Program-made: the position numbers and the translations under genes
DNA from: Chloroflexota bacterium
Lineage (GTDB): Bacteria; Chloroflexota; Dehalococcoidia; Lucifugimonadales; Lucifugimonadaceae
DNA: 64,000 nt
Direction: 5' to 3'
NCBI GenBank assembly: GCA_027624075.1
Contig: JAQBUH010000004.1
Location: 52,440 to 116,439 of the forward strand
Notes under the pieces: model-generated
Told to the model about the DNA's origin: nothing
Seen by the model: only the letters and a program-made list of their open reading frames with translations
The model's database searches: none
In this document: positions 25,558 to 34,561 of the stretch, one piece after another
Position numbering within the stretch: position 1 is the stretch's first letter
How the letters are laid out: each line of letters starts with the position of its first letter

Positions 25558-26772
25558 ATGCCCAGCAAGAACCCGACCGTTACCAGCATTGAGACCTTCC
25601 GGAACCCGGAGTACCCGCGCATCGTCTGGGTGCGCATCGGTACCAGCGACGGCCTGTTCGGGCTGGGCGAGACGTCGTTCGAGCCTGCGACGGTCGAGAC
25701 CTGGGTGCATGAGAATGCGGCGAACTACCTGCTTGGCCAGGACGCGACGCAGCTTGACCTGCACTGGGACAAGCTGAACAGCCACGGCGCACGCCACCGC
25801 GCCCGCTCATCGGACATGAGCGGCATCTCTGCCGTGGACATGGCGCTGTGGGACCTGTACGCCAGAAGACATAACGTGCCGCTGTACGTTGTGCTCGGCG
25901 GGCTTTCGAGAGACCGGATCAGGGTCTACAACACCTGCGCCGGATACTCGTACGGGGTCAAGCGGGCAGGGCGTCTCAAGACCGGCGACGTGGACTACCG
26001 GCCTGAGCAGCCGTACGAAGACCAGCACGCCTTTCTGACAGACGCAGGGGCGCTCGCAGACGATCTGCTCTCGGAGGGCTTCACTGCCATGAAGATCTGG
26101 CCGTTTGACCAGTTTGTTGACAAGACGAGCGGTCAGTTCATCTCCAAGACTGACCTTGAGGAGGGCACGGAGCCATTCCGCAAGATCAGGGCCAAGGTCG
26201 GCAACCGCATGGACGTGATGGTGGAGATGCACTCCCTGTGGAACCTCCCGTCCGCCGTGCGAGTCGCCAAGTCTGTCGAGCCAACTGAGCCGTTCTGGTT
26301 CGAGGACCCTGTGCCGATGGACAATATCGAGACGCTGGCGGAGTTCCGGCGTTCGACTCACATCGCGACCACGGCGTCGGAGACGGTTGCGACCCGGTGG
26401 GCGTTCCGCGAGATGATGGAGAAGCAGGCGATGACGATCTGCATGTTCGACATCTCATGGGTCGGCGGCATCTCAGAGGCGAAGCGCATCTCGACGATGG
26501 CGGAGGCTTACCGGATGCCGATAGCGCCGCATGACTGCGTTGGGCCTGTGACGCTGATGTTCTCCGTGCACCTTTCGCTGAATGCGCCGAACGCGCTGAT
26601 CCAGGAGACGGTGCGGGCGTACAACGCAACCTGGTACAAGGACATTGTGAACAACCTGCCCAGGATAGAGAACGGCTTCGTCTATCCGCCGGAGGGCGCC
26701 GGCTGCGGAACGGAGCTGCTCGAGACGTTTCTCAAGCACGATGACACGACAAGCAGGCTGAGCGAGGTTTAG
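25558..26772 (+). CDS. Mandelate racemase/muconate lactonizing enzyme family (enolase superfamily)
   Basis: 404 residues from ATG 25558. N-terminal capping domain (1-130) and a barrel with Lys 179 in TAMKIWPFD, metal ligands in DVMVEMHSLW, WFEDPVP and TASETVAT, and the general-base His in IAPHDCVGP. This ligand set with a late His-Asp pair is that of sugar-acid dehydratases (galactonate/mannonate type) rather than muconate cycloisomerases. Expected reaction: abstraction of the proton alpha to a carboxylate, followed by dehydration. The substrate is not determined. Such paralogues are especially abundant in SAR202-type Chloroflexota, which is the main lineage hint here. Confidence 0.88.
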   Translation: MPSKNPTVTSIETFRNPEYPRIVWVRIGTSDGLFGLGETSFEPATVETWVHENAANYLLGQDATQLDLHWDKLNSHGARHRARSSDMSGISAVDMALWDLYARRHNVPLYVVLGGLSRDRIRVYNTCAGYSYGVKRAGRLKTGDVDYRPEQPYEDQHAFLTDAGALADDLLSEGFTAMKIWPFDQFVDKTSGQFISKTDLEEGTEPFRKIRAKVGNRMDVMVEMHSLWNLPSAVRVAKSVEPTEPFWFEDPVPMDNIETLAEFRRSTHIATTASETVATRWAFREMMEKQAMTICMFDISWVGGISEAKRISTMAEAYRMPIAPHDCVGPVTLMFSVHLSLNAPNALIQETVRAYNATWYKDIVNNLPRIENGFVYPPEGAGCGTELLETFLKHDDTTSRLSEV

Positions 26773-26904
26773 GGAGCTCTGATCGCAACTCCTCACTTGC
26801 TCTTCATGCGCGCTGCGCGCGCGCCCCTCTCGCCGCTGTAAGATGCCGCCGGACGACACAGTCCGGAGTCGCAGACCCCAGAGCCACCGACCACGGAGGA
26901 TCAT

Positions 26905-28263
26905 ATGGCGGACGCCACCACGAAGTTCACCCTTCCCGAGAGCGACATCCCGACGCACTGGTACAACGTGCAGGCGGACATCGAGTGGCCGCTGGACCCT
27001 GCGCTGCACCCGGGAACGCACCAGCCCGCAGGCCCTGAAGACTTTGCGCCGCTGTTCCCGATGGCGTTGATCGGCCAGGAGGTGAGCAAGGAGCGGTGGA
27101 TAGAGATACCGGACGAGGTACGCGACATCTACCGGCTCTGGCGGCCGACTCCGCTGTTCCGCGCGCACAGGCTCGAAAAGGCGCTCGGCACTCCGGCGCG
27201 TATCTTCTACAAGTACGAAGGCGGCAGCCCCGCGGGCAGCCACAAGCCAAACACCGCTGTGGCGCAGGTCTACTACAACAAGCAGGAAGGCACGAAGCGC
27301 ATCACGACCGAGACCGGCGCGGGCCAGTGGGGATCGGCGCTTGCATTCGCCACAAACCAGATGGGCATCAAGGCGAAGGTCTACATGGTCTCCGCCAGCT
27401 ACAAGCAGAAGCCGTATCGCAAATCGATGATCGAGACGTGGGGAGCGGAGGTCGTGCCGAGCCCTTCGCCAGACACAAAGGCGGGACGAGACATCCTGGC
27501 CGCCGACCCTGACTCGCCTGGCAGCCTGGGCATCGCCATCTCGGAGGCCGTTGAGGACGCGGTGATGCGGGACGACACGAAGTACGCGCTTGGCAGCGTT
27601 CTCAACCATGTGCTGATGCACCAGACGATCATCGGCCAGGAGGCTATCAAGCAGATGGAGATGGCCGACGCATATCCCGATATGGTGATCGGCTGTGTAG
27701 GCGGCGGCTCGAACTTCGCCGGGATCGCGTTCCCCTTTGTGCCTGACCGGCTGAAGGGAAAGAAGATCAGGTTCATCGCTGTCGAGCCAGAGGCGTCGCC
27801 GTCGCTGACACGTGGCAAGTTCGCGTACGACTTTGGCGACACGGCGGGCATGACGCCGCTTATGAAGATGCACACACTGGGACACACCTTTGTGCCAAAC
27901 CCGATTCATGCCGGCGGCCTGCGCTATCACGGGATGGCGCCGCTGGTGAGCCTGCTGGTGGCGCACGGCCTGATAGAGCCGAGGGCGTATCACCAGAAGA
28001 CCGTGTTCGACGCCGCGGTCCAGTTCGCCCGCACAGAGGGGATCATCCCTGCGCCTGAGCCGTCGCACGCCATTCGCGCAGCCATTGACGAGGCGCTATT
28101 GTGCAAGGAGTCAGGCGAGGCGAAGACGATCCTGTTCCACCTGTGCGGCCACGGCAATTTCGATATGTCCGCATACGAGCAGTACTTCTCCGGCGAGATG
28201 GTTGACTACGCCTACCCGGAGGAGGCGATTGCGAGGGCGATGGAGTCTGTGCCCGTTTTCTAA
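26905..28263 (+). CDS. TrpB-like PLP-dependent enzyme (TrpB2 type)
   Basis: 452 residues, longer than TrpB1 (about 400) by an N-terminal extension typical of TrpB2. The PLP Lys lies in [14 protein letters not shown], the catalytic Glu in [14 protein letters not shown], the phosphate loop in [13 protein letters not shown], and the cofactor-end motif in [17 protein letters not shown] five bases before the ATG fixes the start. It joins indole with serine, or condenses other nucleophiles with serine. No trpA or other trp gene is in the window, so it works without a partner here; TrpB2 enzymes may scavenge indole or use other substrates. Confidence 0.92.
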   Translation: MADATTKFTLPESDIPTHWYNVQADIEWPLDPALHPGTHQPAGPEDFAPLFPMALIGQEVSKERWIEIPDEVRDIYRLWRPTPLFRAHRLEKALGTPARIFYKYEGGSPAGSHKPNTAVAQVYYNKQEGTKRITTETGAGQWGSALAFATNQMGIKAKVYMVSASYKQKPYRKSMIETWGAEVVPSPSPDTKAGRDILAADPDSPGSLGIAISEAVEDAVMRDDTKYALGSVLNHVLMHQTIIGQEAIKQMEMADAYPDMVIGCVGGGSNFAGIAFPFVPDRLKGKKIRFIAVEPEASPSLTRGKFAYDFGDTAGMTPLMKMHTLGHTFVPNPIHAGGLRYHGMAPLVSLLVAHGLIEPRAYHQKTVFDAAVQFARTEGIIPAPEPSHAIRAAIDEALLCKESGEAKTILFHLCGHGNFDMSAYEQYFSGEMVDYAYPEEAIARAMESVPVF

Positions 28264-28339
28264 CAGGGCTGGCGCAACGTGCAGGCCGCGGTAAACTGGC
28301 GTCGATCTCCTACCACAAGCTGATCAGGAACAGAAAACC

Positions 28340-29050
28340 ATGCCGCATAAAGTCGCAACACCGGTTCAGATGTTTGTCGCGCCCGGCCCAAAGCCGAACG
28401 GTCTCCAGGCCGCGGAAGACGGTCTCTGGTACATCGACCAGGGCAACAACTACGTCTACAAGCTGGACTGGCAGACTGGCGAGACGCTGTTCGAGGCGCC
28501 GACGGAGACCGTTCACTCGAGCGGCATCACCATTGGCGATGGCAAGCTGTGGATCGCCTCAACCTACAGCTGTGAGATCGTCTGCTGCGATATCGAGACC
28601 GGCAAGACGATAGAGAGATACGCGTCTCCCGGCGCGGGCATCAACGCCACCCGGGAGCACCTTGACGCGGCGGCGGGCCGCAAGTCGCAGCCTACTGGCG
28701 ATCACGGGCTGGAGTGGAAGGACGGGCACATCTACATCGCCTCACCGCCTTCGCAGTTCATACATGTGATGGAGGCGGCCACATGGAAAGAGGTACACCG
28801 CTTCAAGGCGCCCGGTTTCCGTGTACACGGAATCGCATGGGCGAAGGAAGAAGGTACGATGTGGGTGGCGGACACGTCGCTGGGAACGGTGAGCCGCCAC
28901 CGTGTTGAAGACGGCCGCTGCTATGACGCCTTCAGGGTCCCAGACCCTTTGCAGGTGCATGGGATGACGATCAAAGACAACCTACTCTGGTACGCGGATG
29001 ACCGCGGGCCGATTGGCAGGCTGCATGTGAGCATGGAGCCGGACTTCTAG
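28340..29050 (+). CDS. Beta-propeller (NHL/SMP-30-like) protein
   Basis: 236 residues built of short repeats, each with a W-hydrophobic-D core (GLWYIDQGNNYVYKLDWQTGET, KLWIASTYSCEIVCCDIETGKT, HIYIASPPSQFIHVMEAATWKEV, TMWVADTSLGTVSRHRVEDG, LLWYADDRGPIGRL). It resembles NHL or Vgb-like propellers with five to six blades. No signal peptide is visible. Function unknown; a lactonase or binding role is possible, but the SMP-30 catalytic Glu/Asn/Asp pattern is incomplete. It follows TrpB2 by 76 bases on the same strand. Confidence 0.7.
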   Translation: MPHKVATPVQMFVAPGPKPNGLQAAEDGLWYIDQGNNYVYKLDWQTGETLFEAPTETVHSSGITIGDGKLWIASTYSCEIVCCDIETGKTIERYASPGAGINATREHLDAAAGRKSQPTGDHGLEWKDGHIYIASPPSQFIHVMEAATWKEVHRFKAPGFRVHGIAWAKEEGTMWVADTSLGTVSRHRVEDGRCYDAFRVPDPLQVHGMTIKDNLLWYADDRGPIGRLHVSMEPDF

Positions 29051-29142
29051 CGGTCCTGCCCTGTCAGCGCTGCACGTTGCGGACTCACGCTCGTCACTGG
29101 TCTCCTGCGCCGCGCGCACTCTTCCAGCCTGACTCACGTTCG

Positions 29143-29640
29143 TTGCATGGGGTCAGGCCGTATCCTTACAATTCGCTCTTTCACCAAACGGCGAGTCCAA
29201 TTGGCGGACCTGAACTGAGTGGAGTAGATAAGATAGACATCTCAGCTGTAGCCGCAGGCACACGACTCGGCCCGTACGAGTTCTCGTTCAACGCGGACCG
29301 AGCCTCAAAGTACCGCTCAGCTATCGGCGGCGATGAGTCGCCCGGTTACGGCGGGGCGCTTCCACCCGCGGCAGTCGTTGCGGAAGGCCTCTCCCGGCTT
29401 ATCGAAGAGCTTGATCTGTTTGGAGAGGAGATCCTGAAGGCAGGCGGAGTGGTCCACACTTCCCAGGAGGCCGAGTTCCTATCGCCAGTTATGCCGGGAG
29501 AGTTAATCACCGCCAGCGCCAGGCTTGCAGGTAATACTGTGCGGAAAGGCTCACGCTTCATCTCAGTTTTCACCGAATTCCGGAACGCCTCCAACGCCCT
29601 TGTCGCAACCGCATCCAGCTCAATCATGGTGCCAGGATGA
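29143..29640 (+). CDS. MaoC-like hotdog dehydratase, HadA-like subunit
   Basis: The open frame begins at 29077, but the domain begins at about 29240 (AAGTRLGPYEFSFNADRASKYRSAIGGDE). No ATG or GTG precedes it in frame; TTG 29143 is used here, CTG 29215 is another candidate. The domain is the MaoC N-terminal type seen in HadA: KYRSAIGG, then LPPAAVVAEGLSRL, VHTSQEAEFLSPVMPGELITASARL and a final strand. This subunit lacks the catalytic D-x4-H of the partner, as HadA does in mycobacteria. Its stop overlaps the next gene as ATGA, so the two are translated together and probably form a heterodimer for 3-hydroxyacyl-ACP dehydration. Confidence 0.75.
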   Translation: MHGVRPYPYNSLFHQTASPIGGPELSGVDKIDISAVAAGTRLGPYEFSFNADRASKYRSAIGGDESPGYGGALPPAAVVAEGLSRLIEELDLFGEEILKAGGVVHTSQEAEFLSPVMPGELITASARLAGNTVRKGSRFISVFTEFRNASNALVATASSSIMVPG

Positions 29641-30062
29641 ACGGAGACCGGCCACAGCGCAGTCTCCGGCAGGGAGAACGGTTGAGCGGATTCAGCCGCG
29701 AGGTGACTGTTGAGCGGATCGCCGCTTACGCCGACGCCTCAGGCGACCACAACCCGCTTCACCTTGACCCGGAGTATGCGAAGTCGACCCAGTTTGGCGG
29801 CGTCATTGCCCACGGAATGCTTAGCATGGCTTTTGTTTGCGAGCTGATGGCGATCAACTTTCCGGACACATGGCATTCAGGCGGAAAGATGAAGTTGCGC
29901 TTCAAGGCGCCGGTTTTTCCCGGTGAGACCGTAACTGTGTCCGGTGAGATACAGTCTGTCAGTGAAGACGATGGAAAGAAGACGGCAAAGTGCTCGGTCG
30001 CCTGCGTTAAGCCTGACGGCGCTGAGGCCCTGAGTGGAACGATATCTGTCGCGCTGCCGTAG
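29637..30062 (+). CDS. MaoC family dehydratase, HadB-like catalytic subunit
   Basis: 141 residues, the same size as mycobacterial HadB (142). The hydratase-2 motif YADASGDHNPLHLDPEYA carries the catalytic Asp and His, followed by GGVIAHGMLSMAFVCELM. The C-terminal half has LRFKAPVFPGETVTVSGEIQSV. Together with the HadA-like partner it would dehydrate (3R)-hydroxyacyl-ACP to trans-2-enoyl-ACP, replacing FabZ. An alternative is (R)-specific enoyl-CoA hydratase activity. Next to plsX and two fatty-acid reductases, the biosynthetic role is favoured. ATG 29637 overlaps the previous stop by four bases. Confidence 0.85.
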   Translation: MNGDRPQRSLRQGERLSGFSREVTVERIAAYADASGDHNPLHLDPEYAKSTQFGGVIAHGMLSMAFVCELMAINFPDTWHSGGKMKLRFKAPVFPGETVTVSGEIQSVSEDDGKKTAKCSVACVKPDGAEALSGTISVALP

Positions 30063-30122
30063 CGAAGAGTTGACAGGTGACGGCACGCGATCACCTGCCG
30101 AAGGTCCGAGGAATGTTCGAAT

Positions 30123-31145
30123 ATGAGTGACAAGCTTCCTGAAGGCATGATCACGATTGCGCTTGACGCTATGGGCGGTGACCACGGACCGCCCGTGATG
30201 GTGCCCGCCGCGCTCAAGGCCATTGGCAAAGGCGGAATAGCGGTGGCGCTCGTTGGCGATGCCGCAGCTATCGAGTTAGAACTCGCAAAGTACGACGCGC
30301 CGGCGAAGAGGCTTGTGCGGATTGTCCCGTCTGATGGTGTGATCCCGGAAGGCGCCAATCCTGCGCTGGCCTTGCGCGCCCACCCGAGGGCTTCGGTGCT
30401 GGTTGCGGCCGGCGCCGTGAAGGCGGGCAAGGCGGACGCATTCGTCAGCATGGGTTCGACTGGAGCGTCGATAGCGGCTTCCACTGTTTTGCTCGGCACG
30501 ATCGACGGCATCGACAGGGGCGCGCTCGGAGGCCCGATCGTCGGCTACGCCCCTGACACAGTCATTATCGACCTCGGCACGAACGTCGACACGCGGCCCG
30601 CTCAGCTTGCCGACTTTGCGGCGCTCGGCAGTCTCATGTCCCGGCTTATCTACGGCAAGAAGAACCCGCGGGTGGCGCTGCTCTCGGTCGGATCGGAAGA
30701 GGGCAAGGGAAACGCGCAGGTGAAGGCCACAACATTGCTCCTGCGTGCCAGCAGCCTGAACTTCATTGGCAATATCGAGCCGCACGACCTTCCCGCAGGG
30801 AAGGCTGAGGTGGTGGTCTGCGACGGCTTCGTAGGGAACATCGTGCTCAAGCTCACGGAAGGCCTGGGCCGGGCGATAGCCGCTCACATCAGGTCTGCCC
30901 TACCCGGCTCGCCTGAGGCGGACGCGCTCGCGGATGAGGTGTTCGCCCGCACAAACATGCTTGAGGTGTTTGGAGGAGGCCCACTCCTTGGCCTGAAGGG
31001 TGCGGCTATAGTTGGACATGGATCGTCCGGTGTCGACGCGGTGGCCGGGGCGATTGCCACGGCAAAAGTCGTTATCGACAATGGCTATATAAACGCGCAG
31101 CATGGTGAGCTCGAACGGATCCGCTCCGAGATTGCAGTGACGTAA
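30123..31145 (+). CDS. plsX: Phosphate acyltransferase PlsX
   Basis: 340 residues, the normal PlsX size. Start ITIALDAMGGDHGPPVMVPAALKA is diagnostic, with later SMGSTGASIAAST, DLGTNVDTRPAQLADFA, ALLSVGSEEGKGN, CDGFVGNIVLKLTEG and GIVGHGSS-like VGHGSSGVDAV. PlsX converts acyl-ACP to acyl-phosphate for PlsY, the first step of phospholipid synthesis in many bacteria. It is a peripheral membrane enzyme. It sits 60 bases after the HadB-like gene and before fabG, typical of fatty-acid clusters. Confidence 0.95.
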   Translation: MSDKLPEGMITIALDAMGGDHGPPVMVPAALKAIGKGGIAVALVGDAAAIELELAKYDAPAKRLVRIVPSDGVIPEGANPALALRAHPRASVLVAAGAVKAGKADAFVSMGSTGASIAASTVLLGTIDGIDRGALGGPIVGYAPDTVIIDLGTNVDTRPAQLADFAALGSLMSRLIYGKKNPRVALLSVGSEEGKGNAQVKATTLLLRASSLNFIGNIEPHDLPAGKAEVVVCDGFVGNIVLKLTEGLGRAIAAHIRSALPGSPEADALADEVFARTNMLEVFGGGPLLGLKGAAIVGHGSSGVDAVAGAIATAKVVIDNGYINAQHGELERIRSEIAVT

Positions 31146-31269
31146 CCGCCAACCTGTGGCACAACGCCTGAGCCCGGCTCGCGAGCACGCCCTGTGAGCG
31201 CGGGCGAGTGGGCGGTAGTAAACTCATCCGGCCTACTCTCTAGACCACGAACCGAACTGGACCCGCTAA

Positions 31270-32013
31270 TTGCCTGACGCAGAACGGACAGCCCTCATCA
31301 CCGGCGCATCGCGCGGAATAGGCAGGGCGTGCGCCATCAGGCTGGCGAGCCTCGGGCATCGGGTTGCCGTGAACTACAACACACACCAGGAGGACGCTGA
31401 CGAGGTGGTGGAAACCATCCGCAGGGCTGGTGGAACTGCGATCGCAGTTGGCGGCAACGTTGCCGACCGTTCAGCGGTGGAGAAGATGATTGCCGCAACT
31501 GAAGAGGCGCTTGGCCCAATTGAGATCCTCATCAACAACGCGGGCATCATCTCTGACTCGCTCCTGATGCGCATGAAGGATGATGACTTCGACCGGGTTA
31601 TGGACACCAACCTCAAGGGCACGTATTACTGCACGCGGCTGACCGTTCCTGGCATGATCAAGCAGCGCTGGGGCCGGATAGTCAACGTGTCTTCCGTGGT
31701 AGGGATCCGTGGCAATGCCGGACAGACCAACTACTCCGCGTCTAAGGCCGCAGTCCACGGATTTACAAAATCTCTGGCTAAAGAGGTTGCCGGCAGGAAC
31801 ATCACCGTTAACGCCGTCGCGCCAGGCTATATCCGGACCGCCACTACCGACGTGCTGAGTGAGAAGGTGAAAGACACCGTCCGCTCGTGGATCCCGATGG
31901 CCAGGTTCGGCGAGCCGGAGGAGGTTGCGCCTCTGATCGTTTTCCTCTGCTCTGAAGAGGCGCGGTATATGACGGGCGACGTGTTACGGGTCGACGGCGG
32001 AATGGCGATCTAA
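31270..32013 (+). CDS. fabG: 3-oxoacyl-ACP reductase
   Basis: 247 residues of the classic SDR type, start TTG 31270. NADP-binding TGASRGIGRA, NNAG motif (INNAGIISDS), catalytic Ser in VNVSSVVG, Tyr and Lys in YSASKAA, and the C-terminal GDVLRVDGGMAI. The lead MARTALITGASRGIG-like start and the KGTYYCTR segment fit FabG. It reduces 3-oxoacyl-ACP to 3-hydroxyacyl-ACP, supplying the substrate of the HadAB-like dehydratase upstream. Confidence 0.92.
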   Translation: MPDAERTALITGASRGIGRACAIRLASLGHRVAVNYNTHQEDADEVVETIRRAGGTAIAVGGNVADRSAVEKMIAATEEALGPIEILINNAGIISDSLLMRMKDDDFDRVMDTNLKGTYYCTRLTVPGMIKQRWGRIVNVSSVVGIRGNAGQTNYSASKAAVHGFTKSLAKEVAGRNITVNAVAPGYIRTATTDVLSEKVKDTVRSWIPMARFGEPEEVAPLIVFLCSEEARYMTGDVLRVDGGMAI

Positions 32014-32084
32014 GCACGCCGGCAACCTGACCCGCCGGCCCTGACCCGACGGCTAACCGTTCCGGTCCCCTGGGACACTCTGTC

Positions 32085-32858
32085 ATGCCAGAAGAAGCAC
32101 TCGCAAGCCAGTTCAAAGGACAGGTGGCGCTTGTCACGGGCGGATCGCGCGGGATCGGCAGGGCCATTGCGGTTGAACTTGCCAAACGCGGCGCAAGCGT
32201 GGCTTTCAACTACCTGAAGAACCACGAGGCGGCCCGTCAGGCTGAGGAAGAGATCAGCGCGACAGGGGCAGAGTGCCTGCGGCTCCGGGCGCATGTCGGA
32301 GACGAAGAGGCTGTCGAGGCGTTGGTTCGGCAGGTCCATGAGCGGTTCGGCCGGCTCGACATCGTTGTGAACAACGCCGCCTCAGGTGTGATGCGGCTGT
32401 CGACAGAGCTTTCTCCGAAGCACTGGGACTGGACGATGGACATCAACGCGCGGGGACCATGGCTGGTCACGCGTGAGGCGGCGAAGATCATGGGCGCTGG
32501 CAGCCGGGTGATCAACATATCGAGTCCGGGCTCTAAGATGGTTCTGCCGTCCTACTTCGCCGTCGGAGTCTCGAAGGCGGCACTCGAGGCGGTGACTCGC
32601 TATATGGCAGTGGAGCTCGCCGGCCAGGGGATCTCGGTGAATGGCGTGTCTGCCGGGTACATCCAGACCGACGCGCTGGACGCTTTCCCGGACGAGCTGG
32701 GCGTCAAGGAGCTTGCGCAGAGGCCGACGCCGGCGGGACGGCCGGTCCAGCCACAGGACGTGGCGAACGTCGTGGCGATGCTGTGCGGGCCGGATGCGGC
32801 AATGATCCGCGGGCAGATAATCACCGTTGACGGCGGCGAGACGGTGTTTCACCGTTAA
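32085..32858 (+). CDS. SDR family enoyl-ACP reductase, FabL-like
   Basis: 257 residues. NADPH loop TGGSRGIGRAIA, then VNNAASG and the catalytic stretch SYFAVGVSKAALEAVTRYMAVEL. The spacing Tyr-x6-Lys (YFAVGVSK) is that of FabI/FabL enoyl reductases and not the Tyr-x3-Lys of FabG; a second match is GYIQTDALDAFP and AMIRGQIITVDGG, as in Bacillus FabL. It would reduce trans-2-enoyl-ACP, the last step of the cycle. FabL-type enzymes are less sensitive to triclosan than FabI. Expression with fabG is likely (71 bases apart). A general SDR role cannot be excluded. Confidence 0.8.
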   Translation: MPEEALASQFKGQVALVTGGSRGIGRAIAVELAKRGASVAFNYLKNHEAARQAEEEISATGAECLRLRAHVGDEEAVEALVRQVHERFGRLDIVVNNAASGVMRLSTELSPKHWDWTMDINARGPWLVTREAAKIMGAGSRVINISSPGSKMVLPSYFAVGVSKAALEAVTRYMAVELAGQGISVNGVSAGYIQTDALDAFPDELGVKELAQRPTPAGRPVQPQDVANVVAMLCGPDAAMIRGQIITVDGGETVFHR

Positions 32859-32881
32859 GGGCCGGACAGCAAGAGCGAGAG

Positions 32882-33940
32882 CTAACCTGTGGGAACTTCC
32901 CGCACGGTGACGGTCGCTTCGCCACACTGCAGCTTCGTGCCAGCGTCCCAGTAGCCGCGGCGCACATATCCCAGTGCGAGAAATTTTCCGGACACCGGTA
33001 GCGGAGAGACTGAGGTCACCTTGCCCGCCCGTTTGCCGTCCGCCGTCAACTCTGCGCCAGCGGGCAGATCTCGGTCGAACTCCAGTTGCGCCAGCCGCTT
33101 CTGAAGCTTGTCGTACGTGTCGAGCCTCGCCACTACCTCCTGACCGACGTAGCAGCCCTTGGTGAAGCTGATGAGGCTCTTGAGTCCCGCTTCGAGAGGG
33201 TTGATCTCGGTGGTCAGCTCGCAGCCGGGGAATGGAACGGCCCGAGAAATTCGCTTAGCGTGAAACGCCTGTTCACCAACAGGCGACGCTCCCGCCGCAG
33301 ACAACCTGTCCCATGTCGCCTCCGCTTCAGACGCCGGAGTCACGACGTCCACGCGCGTCAGCTCTCCCCCGTTTAAGGCCCAGTTTGAGGCCACCAGCAC
33401 CGTGTTTTCCGGCGCTCCGGCTGGCGACACAGCGTCTCCGGGTCCGAGTTCCACGTCGAAGGCTGAACGGATGACGGCAGGCGCCGCGGGGCCGATCACT
33501 GCGAACCCGGCGAGTTCTCCGGACACGTCACGGACGGCCGCGTCCTCGATGATGGTAAACCGTTCTATCCATTCGACCGCCGGTAGCGCGCTTCGCGACT
33601 CAGACAGCAGCAGCAGCCTGTCTTCTCGAAGGCAGGCTACGTTCAGCACATCGATGATTCGCCCGCGCTCCGAGGTCAGGACGGTGAGCGCCGAACGCCC
33701 CGGCTCAAGTTGCAGCAGGTCGTTCGTTGAAAGCCGGTGCAGCAGGTCCAGCGCGTCCGCGCCGTCATGGACCATGCGGCTTGCGCCTGCGCCGCTTACC
33801 AGTGCCGCCGAACGTGAAAAAGCGGCAAGCTCAAGCGACGGGTCGCCAAAATGGAGCGGGCTCTTAGACCGGCCGTCCAGCACAGCGCCACGAGATGCCA
33901 GGAAGGCCGACTGCGTTCGGACTGTCGCAGGCTTGTTCAT
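32882..33940 (-). CDS. ygfZ: YgfZ/GcvT-like folate-binding protein
   Basis: 352 residues. GcvT-like fold with the diagnostic KGCYVGQEV motif (about residue 266), RLSTNDLLQLEPG near the N-terminus and PLEAGLKSLISFTKGC. YgfZ (mitochondrial IBA57) binds folate and assists maturation or repair of Fe-S enzymes such as MiaB. Its gene lies 75 bases after the A-type carrier on the same strand; the pairing agrees with the known physical partnership of ISCA and IBA57 proteins. Start ATG 33940. Confidence 0.92.
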   Translation of the reverse strand: MNKPATVRTQSAFLASRGAVLDGRSKSPLHFGDPSLELAAFSRSAALVSGAGASRMVHDGADALDLLHRLSTNDLLQLEPGRSALTVLTSERGRIIDVLNVACLREDRLLLLSESRSALPAVEWIERFTIIEDAAVRDVSGELAGFAVIGPAAPAVIRSAFDVELGPGDAVSPAGAPENTVLVASNWALNGGELTRVDVVTPASEAEATWDRLSAAGASPVGEQAFHAKRISRAVPFPGCELTTEINPLEAGLKSLISFTKGCYVGQEVVARLDTYDKLQKRLAQLEFDRDLPAGAELTADGKRAGKVTSVSPLPVSGKFLALGYVRRGYWDAGTKLQCGEATVTVREVPTG

Positions 33941-34015
33941 GCGATTTGATCCGGTCTGGCGAATCGTGAGCCAACAAGAAAAAGCGGGCTTCTGGCAGAA
34001 TGCGCCGAGCTGTGC

Positions 34016-34378
34016 TCAGACCGAGAACGAGGTGCCGCAGCCACAACTGGTCTTGGCATTCGGGTTAGTGAACTCAAAGCCCTTGCCGTTAAGCCCGTCT
34101 GAAAAATCCAGGACTGTTCCCGCCAGGAACACGAACGCTTTCTTGGGGACGTAGACCTCGATGCCGTTCTGCTCGATCACCTTGTCGTCTTCGGCCGGCC
34201 CGTCGACGATATCGAGGACGTAGGTGAGCCCTGAACAGCCGCCGCCTTTGACCGCAACCTTGAGACCGAACTGCTCTCTCCCGTCGCGCTTGGCAAACTC
34301 CCGCACTTTTCCTGCCGCCTTGGGAGTGACGTGGATGCTGTTGACCGGCACTTTGGGCTTTGTGTGAGTTGTGGTCAT
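34016..34378 (-). CDS. A-type iron-sulfur carrier (IscA/ErpA/HesB family)
   Basis: 120 residues from ATG 34378; the open frame reaches 34567, but the extra residues are not domain-like. Conserved cysteines: GGGCSGLTY and the final SCGCGTSF (Cys-x-Cys), the ligand set of A-type carriers. VTPKAAGKVREF opens the fold. It receives a cluster from the scaffold and delivers it to apo-enzymes. IscA, ErpA and SufA cannot be told apart from sequence alone. It is divergent from the cobalamin adenosyltransferase at 34562. Confidence 0.92.
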   Translation of the reverse strand: MTTTHTKPKVPVNSIHVTPKAAGKVREFAKRDGREQFGLKVAVKGGGCSGLTYVLDIVDGPAEDDKVIEQNGIEVYVPKKAFVFLAGTVLDFSDGLNGKGFEFTNPNAKTSCGCGTSFSV

Positions 34379-34561
34379 GGCTGAAGAGTCTACTTTGCCG
34401 TAAGTCCGCCAGTGTCTGCGCCTTCTGCCCCTAATGATACCTCTTAAGGTCAGGAATTCTAATACAGGCTGCCCGTCAAACTTGAAATCGGCCTGAGAAG
34501 CGCCTGACAGCGGGGCATTCGCAACTACAATTGAAACTTGACCAATCGACGGGAGACCCAG

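Noticed and set aside
26473..28068. 531-residue minus-strand frame over enolase and TrpB2 genes
   Set aside because: Arg-rich antisense shadow of two well-supported plus-strand genes.
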